Shown here: in pieces, positions 44,241 to 57,441 of the stretch
How positions within the stretch are numbered: position 1 is the first letter of the stretch
Layout: each line of letters starts with the position of its first letter
NCBI GenBank assembly: GCA_950295325.1
Contig: OX485809.1
Coordinates: forward strand, 37,763,081 to 37,827,080
Direction of reading: 5' to 3'
Source of the DNA: Polytrichum commune
Taxonomy: Eukaryota; Streptophyta; Polytrichopsida; Polytrichales; Polytrichaceae
DNA: 64,000 bases
The notes under the pieces: model-generated
The model's database searches: none
What the model saw: the letters and a program-made list of their open reading frames with translations, nothing else
What the model was told of the DNA's origin: nothing
Made by a program: the position numbers and the translations under genes

Positions 44241-47202
44241 ATGAAAATACAATTGTCCAAAATGAAGTTGCTTATGTCAAAGTTGTATTGGATCATTCTA
44301 AAAATAAATAAATAAATAGTTTAAAAAATCATGCCCAATCATCACATAAAAGTGGAGCCTGAGAAGGGCCATCACTAAAGCAAGCATCGCAATTGAAGTG
44401 TGGAACCCCAAAGCTATGATTTGGTTATTATCCTTTGGAATTTGAAGGGTCAAAGCAAGGTGACGGCCATGGTCAGTACATGTCCATCGTCCTTTGGAGA
44501 CCAAGAGGCGAGGACTAGGACTTGTGGCAAGTTCATGAGCAAATGAAAACACAAGATACTTGTTGCTCCAATGAAGAGACTACAAAAGGTGAACAAGAAA
44601 ATTACCTCGGTAACATAAAGTTGTGACTAGCAAATCTCATGTAAAGGTTGAACATAGTCCTTTGCAACCTTTTGATTAATTAAACGAACTGAGAATTAAT
44701 TAATCATTTCATGAATCATTGAGATTAAGAGGAGATAGACTAATTAATGAAAGAAACTATTAAATCATTAAATTTACTTGGATTGAATTGCACAATAAGA
44801 TTAATCCACCAAGGCGTATGTTGCAGACTATGCTCTTGGTTACTATTTAATTCGCTTTGACCCATGGTTTTGGATTACAAGCTAAGGTCCTTCGGTTAGT
44901 CCGGGTGAGGATGATGGTCACATTGCCTCATTAAATTCAAGATAAATTAGTAAACACTGTAACCTACAAGGTTTGCACCACTGTATTTCATGATCCATTA
45001 AATGATCGAGTAATTAAGGAAAATTTAGTATTCATATTGGGTTGCCCTTGGCCTTGGTTACGTGTGGTTACTAGAACTCAAAAAGACTATTGATGAGTTG
45101 TGACTCCTTGCATTGAAATCCATGGTATAGCGAGTCATGACTATTGGCCTATGGTTAATTATAAGGGAGAGACCATGCAATTGCATGTACTGCACTATTT
45201 ATATTCCACTCCTTAATCTCATAATATCCTAAAAGTTACATAAAACAAGGTTTCACCTCGGTTTTGTACTCAAATTGCATTCTTAAATCATTATGACTTA
45301 TCAATTAACCTAATAGTGACACTTAGAACTCAATCTATCACTAATTTAGTCTTCTTTGTGAGGTTTTCCTTAAGTGGGACCCAATCCAAAAGCCTATCTA
45401 CAGAGAGTGTTTTGAAATGTTGTGGGTATGAACAACATTATATAAAGTTTCCACACATAGACTTGGTATTTGTAAATCACAAAGTTGCCCTCGGCCTTTA
45501 CTACTCATAACACAAGCCATTTATTTACAAGCTCACCACTTAGCTGGTAATCTCTAACAAAATGTGGAAGTACCTGTAAAAACTCACACATAGCTACAAG
45601 TTATGCTACCATAAGTACTACTCAAGACATTTATTTTGCAACAATTTTGGGGAGGTTTTCCTTCTAGTGGTTGAGAATGGAGATGACAATGGGAGCTTTG
45701 AAATGTTTTATTGGTCCAATTAGTGTGAGGAATGAAAACATAAGTTATTAACACCATCCATTTTTTAGTTGCTACTATTTGGACTTCTAACAACATGTTA
45801 AGATACATCAAATTTTTGTTTCAGTTACCAACAAAACCCCATCAAAGGTCATATAACAATGGTAAAATACACCAAATCTTGAAAAGGGAAAATATAGGTC
45901 TTGTTACAATACATAGTGTTAATGTGATTCACACCAATTGTGTGGAATATATTTCACATGTGATTACCTATGATGTTGGTTGGAAAGTGGCCTTTAAAGT
46001 AACCATCAAGATACTTGGTGATGAGGACAAATGCTTTGCCACCTAGGAGAAAAGGATGAAGGGTCATTTAAACTAGAGGTCGTTGTAGTAGTGATTTACC
46101 CTCTTTGGTTCTATTCCATGGGAAAGGCACAATACATGTTAACCACAACCACCACAACCACCACTTACTCCATCAACTCGCCAACTCCTCAACCCTTGGT
46201 CAATGATATCAATGATGAGAGAGCTTCCAAGTCAAGATTTAGGAATAAAATTGAGAAGGCAATCACTTCACCACCACAATCCAAAGCCAACAATGGTGTG
46301 TCCACCTTTGACCATACTTTGAATAACTAAAAACTAAATAGGCAAGAAAGTCTCACAAGTCACAAGTCACAAGTCATATGAAATTTGATGATAAAGATGA
46401 AATTTAAAGTGTACGCCCTCAAAGCCTATGGCTAAATTACGCCCATGAATAAAAACATCACACAACAAGGTCAGAATTTGTGCAAGGTGAATAGTAGTGG
46501 TAAGGCATGTGTTACGCAGTAATAAGAGAAAAAGCGTAGAGTAAACATCATACATTATAGTAAGTAGTTTTCTTTCTCATTTGGAAAAACATCCTTATTC
46601 ACTGAGGAGATCCTCCTTGCAACTTGTTGCTCAAGCTTGTCTTAAGCAAGTTTACCTAGAGTAAGACAATTTTGGTAAAGGGTAATTGAATCCTAAAAGA
46701 AGTAAGGTAGGTTGTCCTATTTAAAGAACTACTCCTTGGAGCAATTTTATTCATTTTATTTACATTGGCATTTGGCAATAAATATTTTCATTTAGAGGAA
46801 GTGGAAATCTACTATAATTGTTTTTGAATTTGAATTTATCATTTTTATATAGGTATGAATATTCAAAGTTTTTTTCTAGAGTGTGTCATAATTCAAATTT
46901 TGTAATTTTAGACTTGAAGAACTCGTATTATGGAATCAAGTCTTGTCTACTTATTATCTCTAACGTTTTCTTTACACATTCATGATGTCTCTTGGCACTC
47001 GACACTTAATGAACCAATCACACACTAACTTGGCTTTATACACCCTCACCAAGTGTCCTATATCTAATACCTTATCCAACCGATTATTGCAAAGGCGTAA
47101 GAAGTAATTTTCTTGTCCTTGAAAATCATGCTAACCTTGTCATATTTAAAGAGACATTGCAGAGTTGAGATATTAATGTTCTTGATTTTGGGTACTTGCC
47201 TC

Positions 47203-47239
<37 letters not shown>

Positions 47240-49104
47240 TATTATTATCATCATTATCTTGAGATTGAAGGCCAAAAAACCAACCCCAAATGCATTAAAA
47301 ACGAAGGAAGGTGTAATAGGTGATAGTCATAGCAAACCCAAGTACAATACCTAGATTAGAAAATCCCTCTTGGGAAGAGAGTAGACAATATTTTGGATTT
47401 ATTTGTATAATTTCATTGTTTGATTGAAGTAATCAGGTGTATAGCCCTTGTTGTTTTGTGTGATGTTTGTCAAATTGCCTCACCTGGTTGATCAATCAAT
47501 TGCCAAATCCTCCAAGATAGAGTGGGAAATTCAAGTTAAAAAAGTGATCAACGCCGTTATTGATTCATGTTCCAACTGAGAGAAATTGAATTAATTTAAA
47601 GTTGATTTGCTTGAGGCTAGCCTAAGCAGAGTGAAGCCATAATAAGATATTTTGTATTGTGTGTATTATGGAGCAAAAGACTATTGTTTAGAGTGTAGTT
47701 GTTCATTCATGACTCATTAAAGTCATAGGCTAGAGTGTGAAGCTTCATTTTATAAGGTCAAGAAATAGACAAGGGTCAATCAACCATATGATCTCATTAA
47801 ATCTAAATCATGGTCTTGAGATGGCAAAAGCATGTCAATCAAATCTTCAATTCATAGTCTAAGGATAGTGGAATTAGCTTCAGAAAAGGGGAATGGAAAT
47901 TACTACCATGTGAGGTTGACATATAGAACTTAGTGGCCATCAATCCATGCTTAATCACAATGAGATTCATAGTATAGTTTAATTCCACAAGCATGGGATT
48001 CCACTCAAAAATTTAGAGTTGAACTATAAATTGTCATCTAAATTAACCAAGGCTCAAGTGAGTACAAAAACTCTAGCATGTTATGACTGGAATTATGGTC
48101 GAGAGTTGTACCAAAAAAAATTTGAATATGGGAAGGATCATAGTCTAGAGCTGAAGGATGCTAAGTAAGACAATTACCCTTTGCAACCATGGAAGTAACT
48201 TTCCTGAAAGTCTCCCAAATGCACTTCCATCCAATAGAAACATTGTAACCTACATTGTAAACCTCCGATATTTTAAACTGCAAGCCATAATGCAGTGTGC
48301 ATCCACAATAATACCTCCAATTTTCATGTATTAGTTTCCTTGTTTACAATTTTCCCCATTTAATATACACATTTATTTACTATGTTTACTATGAACATTG
48401 TAGCTTCGTGATGAAGCAACACTGTAATTAACGTCCATGGCAACATCAAAATCATCTCTTCTAAAGGGCCCTCATAAGGTGAAAGTGCCTTAAAAAAAAA
48501 ACTGAGCACTTCAATAAAGTAGCAATAAATCCATAACAAGGCTATTGCATTTTGGCTGTAGAATAGTACCATTTGTACCTAATCACTTGAGGCACATAGT
48601 TGCTCACTTTGACAAAAGAAAAAGATGTTAGCTTGGGACACTGATTGTACAAGTCCATATTACCACAACACCTTACCAATGGGCCCCAAACCAATGAAAT
48701 ATCAAGCAGGTTGTTGATTGATCATGAAATCTCCTTTCTTTTAAGATTATTATCCACTTGATATCACACTTCTGAGCGCAGCCACTTTCCACTTTTTATT
48801 GGAAGCTTCAAGATTGGTCAAAAAGTGTGCAAGCCTCTCAAGAGTTTGAGCCTTGGATGAAAGCTTGTCCAATCCAAGAAACGAACTCCTCAAAATGGCA
48901 ACTTGAGCACTCAATTGAACTTGTCAACCCTTCTAGTGTAGACAATGCCCTAGAGCAAGCCCAGTCATTTCTGGATTTGCATCTAAATGAAAAGTGGCCT
49001 CCGTCTAGGATGCAGATGCAGACACAGGAAAATCTGCCACTCAGCATCATGCATAACTTTTGAAATTCTTCTAAAATGATCAATAATTTTTTTGAAGCCT
49101 CAAA
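44241..49104. other. Long anonymous AT-rich region
   Basis: No gene supported. Contains an ATC/CAT microsatellite (47,203-47,239 with imperfect extension), a CAAGTCA triple repeat near 46,353-46,376, and open frames of up to 99 codons without recognisable domains. Earlier parts may be remnants of the gypsy 3' end, but I cannot show it. Confidence 0.4.
47203..47257. repeat. (ATC)n microsatellite
   Basis: A perfect ATC run to 47,239 followed by an imperfect ATT/ATC extension. Confidence 0.9.
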
Positions 49105-49355
49105 CCTCGACCGCTTATCTCTCAGTCACGTCTGGTCCATCTATAACTAGTATTTTTCCTAAAGACCCTAAACCTCAACCGGTTATTTCTCAAGCACATC
49201 CGGTTCATCTATAACTAGTAATTTTCCTGAAGTCCCAAACCTCAACCAATTATTTCTCAAGCACAAACGGTTCATCTGTGACAAGGAATTCTCCTGAGGT
49301 CCCATGCCTCAACCGGTTATTTCTCAAACACATCCGGTTCATACATATTCGCCTA
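49105..49355. repeat. 67-bp tandem repeat, four units
   Basis: Units begin at 49,105, 49,173, 49,240 and 49,307 (spacing 68, 67, 67). Each carries CCTCAACCGGTTATTTCTCA, a second CCGGTTCATC block and a TTTTCCTGAAG-like join. A single related unit (TTTAACTGGTCATTTCTCAA) occurs at 63,187-63,238. Confidence 0.9.
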
Positions 49356-50659
49356 TCATTCACTAGGAAGGTAAACTATCAACTCGTCTCTTTTGAAAAG
49401 TTGCACTAATGTTACTTGTCCTTAATGATAGAAGGCTCCTTGCATATCTCGACATTATGCAGGAAGTTCAACAATTCCTATAGTAGAGTTCATCCAATTT
49501 GAAACTATATGGCTTTGAGTGGGCCACTTCCATGTATCTGAATTTGCATTGCGGATGTAAAAGTGCATCTGCAAATGTAGATGCAGGATGAGTGGCCTTG
49601 CCCTTATGATTTTTAACCAAGAGATTCTAAAGGTAAAACAAGAGCTTGTCATAGACATGCCACATGAAACCCATCAAGGTGTCACTCAAACATCGTAAAT
49701 CAAGTAACTCTCATCTTGAAAGTCCTATGGTGTCACAAGCTTGTTGGGAGGTTTCAACTTGTAAACAACGAACTTGAGACCACATGTGTTGACAATAAAA
49801 TTGGATTTTTTTATTTATTTTTAAATTTTTTGGTAAGGGATGGTATAAGAACCGTGATAGTGTCGGATGCATTTTCAAATGTGTGGTTAGTGCAATAGAT
49901 GGGGCGTCTATCATCACCTACCAACTAACCGAACCTTTTCCTATATTCCTTGACTAGTTTATGTCCACAATCATTGGTGTATGAGGTCAATTCCCCTCTT
50001 GAACAAAACCGTTTACGGTATTTGTGTCACATGCGTAATAGTGCCACTTAGCCTATTTTGAGACGTATGCTAGGTAACAACTTCATCATTGGTGTACACC
50101 TCATGACACTTAGCATTATTTCAGTGCAACACATTGGGATATCTTGGCATGAGTATGAGTGTAGGGTTACGCAATGGTTTATAAACCTTGATTGAAAGTG
50201 TACACAAATGGCACTTGCCATTAGTATGTTCAAGAAGGTATCCCCCTTGCATACTAAAATGTAAAACCATCATCTCAAACATCTCAATGTGCTACAGTAA
50301 AATACCATAATGTCAATGAATTTTCAATTTTAAAAAGTTACTTATGTTGATGCACAATATCATAATGACAATTAGCGGATGTGACACTTGAAGACCTCTA
50401 AGCATCTAGTTTAAACCTTTCATAAATAATGTATGTGCCACTAAAGACCAAAACATGGTTTACAACTACACCTGCATAAATGAAAGTAGAAAAAAAGTTG
50501 AAGCCATGGGTCGAATGTGGGGTTGAACCACACCCACAACCACTCCAAGAGTTGTGTTTAAACTCCTTTTGAAGCGTGACTGTACACAGGAAAAGTTGAA
50601 AGGCTCGTGGTGTTGGCAGTCGAACTCGAAAGTTAGGTCTTGAAAAGTGCCTTGCTTTG
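49356..50659. other. Unassigned AT-rich stretch
   Basis: Short frames only; nothing recognised. Confidence 0.3.
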
Positions 50660-50839
50660 GTCAAAGATGACCCTAACCTACCGAATGAGAGTGGAGAGGT
50701 AACTAAGTGAAGTAGTTGGCCATTCGTTTCCGGTCGTGAAATCTTCTCTATACTTGATGGAAAACTAGGCAGGTAGCCATGTGCCTCTTGTGTTCTAAAA
50801 GGACAAAAACAAAAAAAAAAAAAACAAACAAAAAAAAAT
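50660..50839 (+). mobile_element. SINE, tRNA-type, copy 2
   Basis: Starts GTCAAAGATGACCCTAACCT as in copy 1, has a damaged box B region (CCATTCGTTTCCGG), the shared GTGAAATCTTCTCTATACTT core and an A-rich tail (50,804-50,838). It is more diverged than copy 1 and I see no clear TSD. Confidence 0.75.
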
Positions 50840-50948
50840 TGTCTTCGTTTTTAACATTTGTGAATCATGGAGGGTGAAAATTCCCAAGCCCATGGACTCC
50901 CTAATACCCTTGGGTTATAATCAAATGCAAATAAGTACACTAAATTAT

Positions 50949-51709
50949 GTATCTATTATCACTTACTATTTGGAATCATGCAATGCTATATCTATTTACT
51001 ACATATCTCATTTTTTGTTAACAAAGCCCGAACTGGCTATTGGATATTATAGAACATTAACATCTTTACTTGGTAAAAAATTACATTATAGTAAAAATAA
51101 TTAGAATATCCATTGCAGGGATGTGCAAATGGATGTGATGTCGTCCATGGTCATCACATCATGTCACAAATGATGTGATGCATGTTGACGTGGTACTTTT
51201 TTTTATCGGAGCAATGTTTTGTAAAAAAATACTTTCTTGGTTGATTGCTCTAGTTGACATCTAGTAGTCGACTAGCAGTTGATTTCTTTTTAAATATTTT
51301 ACAAATTCAAAAAATATTATGGAACATGAAATCTTATTGGGATGCAAGATCTAAAAATTCTTTTTTTGGATTTCTAAAAAGGCAATCCTAGAATTTGACT
51401 ACTAGTATGAGTCGACTAGCCAACCGACTACTTTTGGTCAACTGCAATAGTCAGTTTGGACCGTTAGATCTTGTATTTAATAAGACCTCACGGTCTAAAT
51501 AATATTTTTTCTTTCTTTTGTACTTTACTAGACCATTGACCCAATGGTTGATTGTGCCAAGGATAAACTGTCGGACTTACTCCTCCCCCTGCCAACGTGA
51601 TGTTTTTGGGTTTGATGTCACGTCTCTATCACATGATGTGACATAACGAACACTGACTTGAAATCCATATAGCATTGTCTAACACCAAATAGTAAACGAC
51701 ACTAAATAC
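50949..51709. mobile_element. MITE family A, copy 6, with nested insertion
   Basis: The left arm ATCACTTACTATTTGGAATC and right arm ACACCAAATAGTAAACGACA are family-A arms, but they are about 760 bp apart instead of 190. The interior from about 51,116 is foreign. Confidence 0.6.
51116..51660. mobile_element. Probable hAT-like insertion inside MITE A copy 6
   Basis: Begins CAGGGATGTGCAAATGGATG, a hAT-type terminus, and ends near CGAACACTG. Both ends are rich in ATGTGATG/CACATGATGTGAC motifs in opposite orientation. The middle holds an inverted pair around AGTCGACTAG (51,267 and 51,411). Exact ends and TSD are not resolved. Confidence 0.4.
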
Positions 51710-52680
51710 ACTATTTAGAATATTGAGTTGCGACACTAAATAGTTGAGAATGCCACCGTAATATTGATTGGGTGAAGAATAATGTATTGGCTAGGAGGAA
51801 GGCGGGGGGAGTTTTCCTATCACTCTTGTGTGAGGGGTACAAATGGCAAGTCTTCAGTAAGGTAAAAAGGGAATGTAGCACATGTGGTGAGTTGTGGGTT
51901 ACCACTTATTTGGGAAGGCGGCGCGACAAAAGGTTGGGTGGCTTTAAGTAATTCATTGAGGGTGTGTGCGTGGAGGGCAACTAAAACATGAGCAATGAGT
52001 AGTGAGCAATGAGCGGTGAACAATAACATATGAGTGGAGACTGGTATCTCGTGAGCAATGAGTGCCAACATGTGAGCGGTGAGCTCAAAATGTTGAAATC
52101 ATAGGGTTTATAATGTAAATTGTACACTTGGTTTGATAATTGTATGAAAAGATGTGGATATTAAGTTTCCAATTTACACATAAAATAGTGCCTATGACCA
52201 TGCACTATAGTAAATGTCATGAAATCATAAGCATTTTATACAATTTCCAAATTGATTATTGGTTGTAATCACCATTGAATACAAACATTTAATGTCATTT
52301 ACTATAAATAAAAAACCTTGGGTGATTATTGAACACAAACCATGTGATTTAGAATATAAAGTGCAATTCACTCCTTCAAAAAAAAATTTGAAAAACAGAG
52401 TAGAAGTACTATAATCACGTCAAAACTCCAAGCAATAGACATTTCCTAGTGCATATAAAACTAACAACATGCTACCAGTTAAGAGAACAAAATATTGAAC
52501 CAAAAAGGGACTCACTAGATATTAGAACCAAACCATAAAATCACTCACAATTAACCATAAAAGTGGCTAACATTACATTGGAAACTTCATATCACAAAAC
52601 AAAAACCTTTCATGGCACAACGTTTTGGTAGGCTTAAGCACAATGACAATCAAACTTTTCTGACAATAAATTGAGCAACA
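51710..52680. other. Unassigned; GTGAGCAATGAG-type short repeats
   Basis: At 51,988-52,086 a short motif (GTGAGCAATGAG, GAGCGGTGA) recurs about seven times imperfectly. Similar GTGAG motifs resume at 53,220-53,250, after the tandem repeat block. Otherwise AT-rich and empty. Confidence 0.4.
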
Positions 52681-53215
52681 CAAACTCCATCCTGAATCAA
52701 GCTCCAATTTTTTGGATACACAAGAGTTAGTTCCACATTTATTTCTTTATGAAATTCTTCAAAAATGACTTTCACAATGTTTCTTGAGGTTTTCCCAGGG
52801 CTCTAGAAAGTTCCCAAAAATTTGATTTTGTTGTTTTGGATCTGCAACTATAATGATGGCACACAAGGATCGGCTGCAAATTTTTATATTGAATTTTTGA
52901 ATTTTTCAGAAAGGAATCACATAATACTTCCCAAGGTCTTTCTAGGGCTTTCAAAGAGTGCCCAAAACATTGAAAAGTGTCATCTTGGATCCTAATTTTT
53001 TTAATATTTTGGACGCATAAGAGTTGGTTCCAAATTTTATGTATTTATTTGAATTCTTCAAAGACGATTTTTGCAACGCTTCCTAGAATTTTCCTAGGGC
53101 TATTGAAAAGTGCCCAAAATTTTGGAAATTGTTGTGTCGGAGTCCAAATTTTGGATGCATTTTTTAGTTCTTTAAAAAATGGCTCTCACAATGTTTCCCA
53201 AGGTTTTCTTAGAAT
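52681..53215. repeat. Degenerate tandem repeat, period about 115-160 bp
   Basis: Four diverged units share ATTCTTCAAA...GA.TTT..CAA.G.TTCC, then TTTTCC.AGGGCT, then AA.GTGCCCAAAA.TTT and a GTTGT..TGGATCC join. The period varies between units. Non-coding. Confidence 0.6.
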
Positions 53216-53220
53216 CTAGC

Positions 53221-53784
53221 ATATGAGTGGTGACATGTGAGTAGTGAGGGACAAAATTATTGGAAGTCAATAGGACTAGAGATGAGATTGTATAAGCATA
53301 TACACATTCACCAAGGCATATGGACAATGCTTGTAGTGAGATAGTCTCCTTGCTTTGCCTTTTATTGCTTTTCTTCTTATCCTTAGTTCATACAAACAAT
53401 ATGGGATAACTCTTATCCCTCTCAGACCATCATTGTGGCCTTATTCTAACCTTATCATTTCTCATGCCTCTTCCATTACATTCTTATTAACTACAAGTAA
53501 TCTAATGCTCTACCTTCTACACCTTCTAGTATAACATTATTATAACTACGAGCAATCTAATGCTCCACCTTCAACAAACCCTTGTGTCAGCATCGTGATT
53601 ATCAATTTTCAAAGTAGAGTAAGGTATTTCATTAGGCCAAACGTTTTTTGCTTGCATATTATTATGACCAAAGTTGGCATTCCCTTTGCCAAATTATCAT
53701 GAGTATAGGATACTAGTAAGTGTATTTCCATACATTTCTTACTCCCTCTCTGCTCATTTGTTACCACTCAATGCTTCTTGTTCA
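53221..53784. other. Unassigned stretch
   Basis: Contains two related lines around TCTAATGCTC..CCTTC (53,500-53,575). No gene. Confidence 0.3.
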
Positions 53785-54385
53785 CTATTCACATGATCGC
53801 CCAGGGGGGGTGGACTCTTCATACCACATACAAACTAGGATACGCGTAAGCAAGGGGATTATTTAAGGCACTAATGTACATAATATATATAAGGGAGAGG
53901 TATTAATTTTCTTTAGTGCATACATTTGGAAAGGTTATTTATTTATCTGAAGTAGAGGTAGATGCACAAAAGGGGGCTCTAAGATTTAGGATTTTTTTTT
54001 GACAATAGATGCATTAGTTTCATCCAATTCATGTTGTCATTCATTGTTATCATGTGGTCATAATCCTTAATGACTGTCATGTATGTTCTAATTAGGGTTT
54101 GCATTTGGGTTCTAGGTTCTACAAACTAAAGGTTCTCAGAGTGCTCATGGCTTCCTTGAGTTTTGCTCTTCAGCTTGAAGTTAAGTTATTATGCTCTTGT
54201 CTTTGTTTAATTGATACAATCATTGAGTTACATGCTAATAGATCAATAGACCTTTCCACTAACATGTGAAAAAGGATTCCATGAGCAATAAAGGCTATAT
54301 AATTCATTATATAGCTTTTGTATATGTAGTGGAAGCATTTATCACATTAAATTGAAAATCTTAACATAAATACATGAGCCCATTT
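53785..54385 (-). repeat. Dispersed repeat F, copy 3 (about 600 bp)
   Basis: The minus strand is collinear with 20,498-21,195 and lacks its 94-bp MITE. Ends at GAGTCCACCCCCC (plus strand GGGGGGGTGGACTC at about 53,803-53,816). Confidence 0.6.
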
Positions 54386-55328
54386 CCTAGCATGTTGTTA
54401 ATATGTATACACTTGTTTTTGTCTATATACTTCTTGTATATAGGAGTTAAATTTCATAGTGTCCCATGCACATCATTTAGATTTCCAATGAAGAGTCCGC
54501 CCCTAGACATGATAGCAATCCGTTGTGTGTGCGCAAGAGTGATGTTTGTGTGTGTCAGAGTCTCCGAAGATGATGGCCATGCAGGCCCAGGGTTTGACAC
54601 AAGTGCCAGGTCCTCAGCTATTTAGGCCTCCCATGTATTTTTATTTTGCATGAAGTAAAGTTTATGCTTTTGGAAGTATGTGTGTGTGTGTGAGTTGTTT
54701 TTTTCAATTTTTTTTCGGTAATCACTATATTCGTTAATTGGAGACTTTTTCATGATTTGGAAATTATTTAAGAACGTGGTTTTCAAATAAAGAACAAGAA
54801 AAACACAAAAAAATACTCAATGTGACTTAACAAAGTGATTTGCATGGGCGGCACTAACCAACTTGGCACAAATACATGTCATCACAATAAGAAATTACAT
54901 TAGATATTAAACCATTTGCATTTCTTTTGAGACTTTCCAAAGTCTCTAATTAACTTGTAAAGATAATGATGGTATTGTTTGTGTGGGGCTTGTTGTAAAT
55001 TACTTGATAGTCCAATAAGAGGATCCAACTAACAAATTAATGTGACCATATGAGGGTTTGGTAAACTACAAGAATATGCATCCTAGGCAATTGACTAGAG
55101 AGATGTTCCACGTCGTCGGAAACTACTCAAATCTGCCACAGTGATGGATTTGCATTATTCTTTCACCGATGTAGGAAAAATGTCTACGGCACATATGGTA
55201 GTATTGTTAGTTGTGTGGAAGTGGGAAAGTTGTGAAAACTTTTCACTAAGGTAGAAGCCATTCATAGTCACTTTGAGCACTACGATCTCTTACCTAATGC
55301 ATACAAATTACCTAATATTTGATTTGGA
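54386..55328. other. Unassigned AT-rich stretch
   Basis: GT microsatellite at 54,677-54,692. An 83-codon frame (54,374) is without recognisable motifs. Probably includes the broken continuation of the LTR element that follows. Confidence 0.3.
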
Positions 55329-55847
55329 TTAGCAATTTACATTAAGAAGCACAATGTCATTAAGATAACATGAATAAGAGCATACACGAGTTTTACACAA
55401 ACGTTCATTTGTTCTCGGTCTAACCAATGGATCAATGGGGTCTTCCTCCGGTATGGGACCATTGTCATCCCCTCGCCGTGCCATGTCGACCGATGGATCT
55501 TCTCTTATGTCCCTATCAATGTGTATCGGAATCTCTTCCCTAGATGTATAAGTATCCGATGATATCTCACCACTCAACTTAGAGGGAGTTGCCTTCTTCT
55601 CAACTCTATGCTCCACTTCTAATGTCTCTAGCAATGGACTAAAACTAGGCTCAACATTTAAAAAACTTTCTAATCTAACATCAACTTGTTCTACAACATC
55701 ACTAATCCTAGATGATCTCCTCTTACGTATAGATCTTTCTAATCCTAATGTCAAGCTTGGTTTTTTTAATCGAATCTTACCTTGCATTCCCCAAATAATC
55801 GATCAATCATCACTTGACCAATTATGTTCTTCACTACCTTCACTCAT
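55329..55847 (-). pseudogene. Putative gag-like frame of the LTR element
   Basis: From ATG at 55,847 the frame reads MSEGSEEHNWSSDD, meets one in-frame TGA, then continues open for 152 codons (from 55,787) with IRLKKPSLTLGLERSIRKRR at its start. The body is charged (basic start, acidic EEDPIDP end) with no domain, membrane segment or signal peptide that I recognise. Its position after a primer-binding-like site and leader suggests the N-terminal part of gag. The last 20 residues change composition, so homology may end near 55,390. An unrelated host exon is a less likely alternative. Confidence 0.35.
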
Positions 55848-56669
55848 TAATATTATCACTTCTCTTGGTGTGAATTAAAAATTGAGGAGGTGAAGAAAAG
55901 AACCTACAAGCCCACTTAAATGAACAATCCCAAACATGGGATATGCATGTTCATGTTAATTTTTGGTCAGGCTAGAGCATCACCTCTAAAACCTTCTCTC
56001 CAACTGACACTCACCACAATACCGAGAGTGACGGGCTGACCTTCGTCATCCACCGCATCAAAGACTGAGGCATCACCCTCTTATCTCCAATACAATGCTA
56101 TGACTAGGGAATTACCCTCTACAACGGATAACAACAACAACAAGTACTAAAATCATTCCTTAATTAATTAACAATTCACTTTGAAAAAGTCGTCGTACCT
56201 TAAGCATTCGCATCCCACTACAAGTTAGCACTCCCCTCGACCGTGACTCAATGTGATAATAAGAAAAAAAATTCTAAACTAACAATCTAATCTAAAACAT
56301 CAAATGTCAAATCCCCAAGACTTGGAGACTTACCCCGAGGTGAGTGTCAAAATCTAATCTTCCTAAGATTAATTACTCCTCTAATGTCTTAGTGAACTAA
56401 TGATCATAGATTATTTTTATGTTTTTAGCAAATCTCCAAAAATGTTAAGGACATACCTTAGCTGCGCTCCCTCCTCAAAACAAAATACATAAATGAAATA
56501 TGCAATCCATTCCAAGGAAACAAAGAAAATGAAATAAACTAGTAAATAACAAAAATCAACAAGTCTAAGTAAGACACTTACCATGAGCTACGCGCTCATT
56601 CCCTTCCCCTACGATGTCGCCTCCAAGTCTTCCCTAATCGCCTCCAAATCTTCTTTAATCCCGCTTCAC

Positions 56670-56686
56670 TCCCAGCAGACGCACCA
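56670..56686 (-). promoter_or_regulatory. Putative primer-binding site
   Basis: TGGTGCGTCTGCTGGGA on the minus strand, 4 bases after a putative LTR end. It begins TGG as required to pair with a tRNA CCA end. Confidence 0.4.
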
Positions 56687-57048
56687 TTTATGTGAGGCCA
56701 AACCGCCCACCCTTAAGCGTCCTAGTCCGGGTGAGGGCATGGATATCACATTCATGTTCACATAACTCCCTCTTACCAACTTCGTAAAAATCCACTTCTT
56801 TTCCCATCAACTCTTGCACACCAATTTATTCCATAATAAGAGTACAAGCATTGAAAAATGCTCTTCTTTATTTATCCCCTCCTCCCTACACTAATTCACA
56901 CTCCAACCCTCAACTCATTACCAAAATCTCATCCCCCTAGTCCATCCTCTAATTCATGTGAAACTAAATCCCCTAATACCCTTAGCCATTACCCGGCTTA
57001 TACCCGGTCTTCTAGCTATTCCGATAACCGTGTCTTCGACCAAGCTTC

Positions 57049-57441
57049 GGCCACAGCCAGTAGCCCTTCAAATTCTGTAGCAGTTCGGCCAAGCTCGGCC
57101 ACACCAGTAACCCCTCAAATTCTGTAGCAGTTCGGCCAGCTTCGGCCACACTAGTAGCTCTTCAAATTCTGTAGTAGTTCGGCCAAACTCGGCCACAACC
57201 AGCAACTCTTCAAATTATGTAGCAGTTGGCCAGCTTCGGCCACACCATTAGCTCTTCAAATTTTGTAGTAGTTCGGCCAGCTTCGGCCACACCAATAGCT
57301 CTTCAAATTCTATAGCAGTTCGGCCAAGCTCGGCCACAGCCAACAGCTCTTCAAATTCTGTAGCAGTTGGCCAGCTTCGGCCACACCAGTAGCCCTTCAA
57401 ATTCTGTAGCAGTTCGGCCAAGCTCGGCCACAACTAGCAGC
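57049..57441. repeat. 47-bp minisatellite, eight units
   Basis: GGCCACA starts recur at 57,049, 57,097, 57,144, 57,191, 57,238, 57,285, 57,332, 57,379 and 57,426 (spacing 48 once, then 47). Units contain TTCAAATTCTGTAGCAGTTC. Two unit types, AAGCTCGG and CAGCTTCGG, occur mixed. The period is not a multiple of three, so the peptide frame through it is not coding. It lies inside the putative LTR. Confidence 0.95.

Noticed and set aside
57248-57433. Peptide with repeated WPKLAELLQNLK
   Set aside because: The underlying 47-bp period is not divisible by three, so the apparent repeat protein is a minisatellite artefact.
57049-57441. A CRISPR-like array of regularly spaced repeats
   Set aside because: The units are contiguous 47-bp tandem copies with no unique spacers, in a eukaryotic genome.
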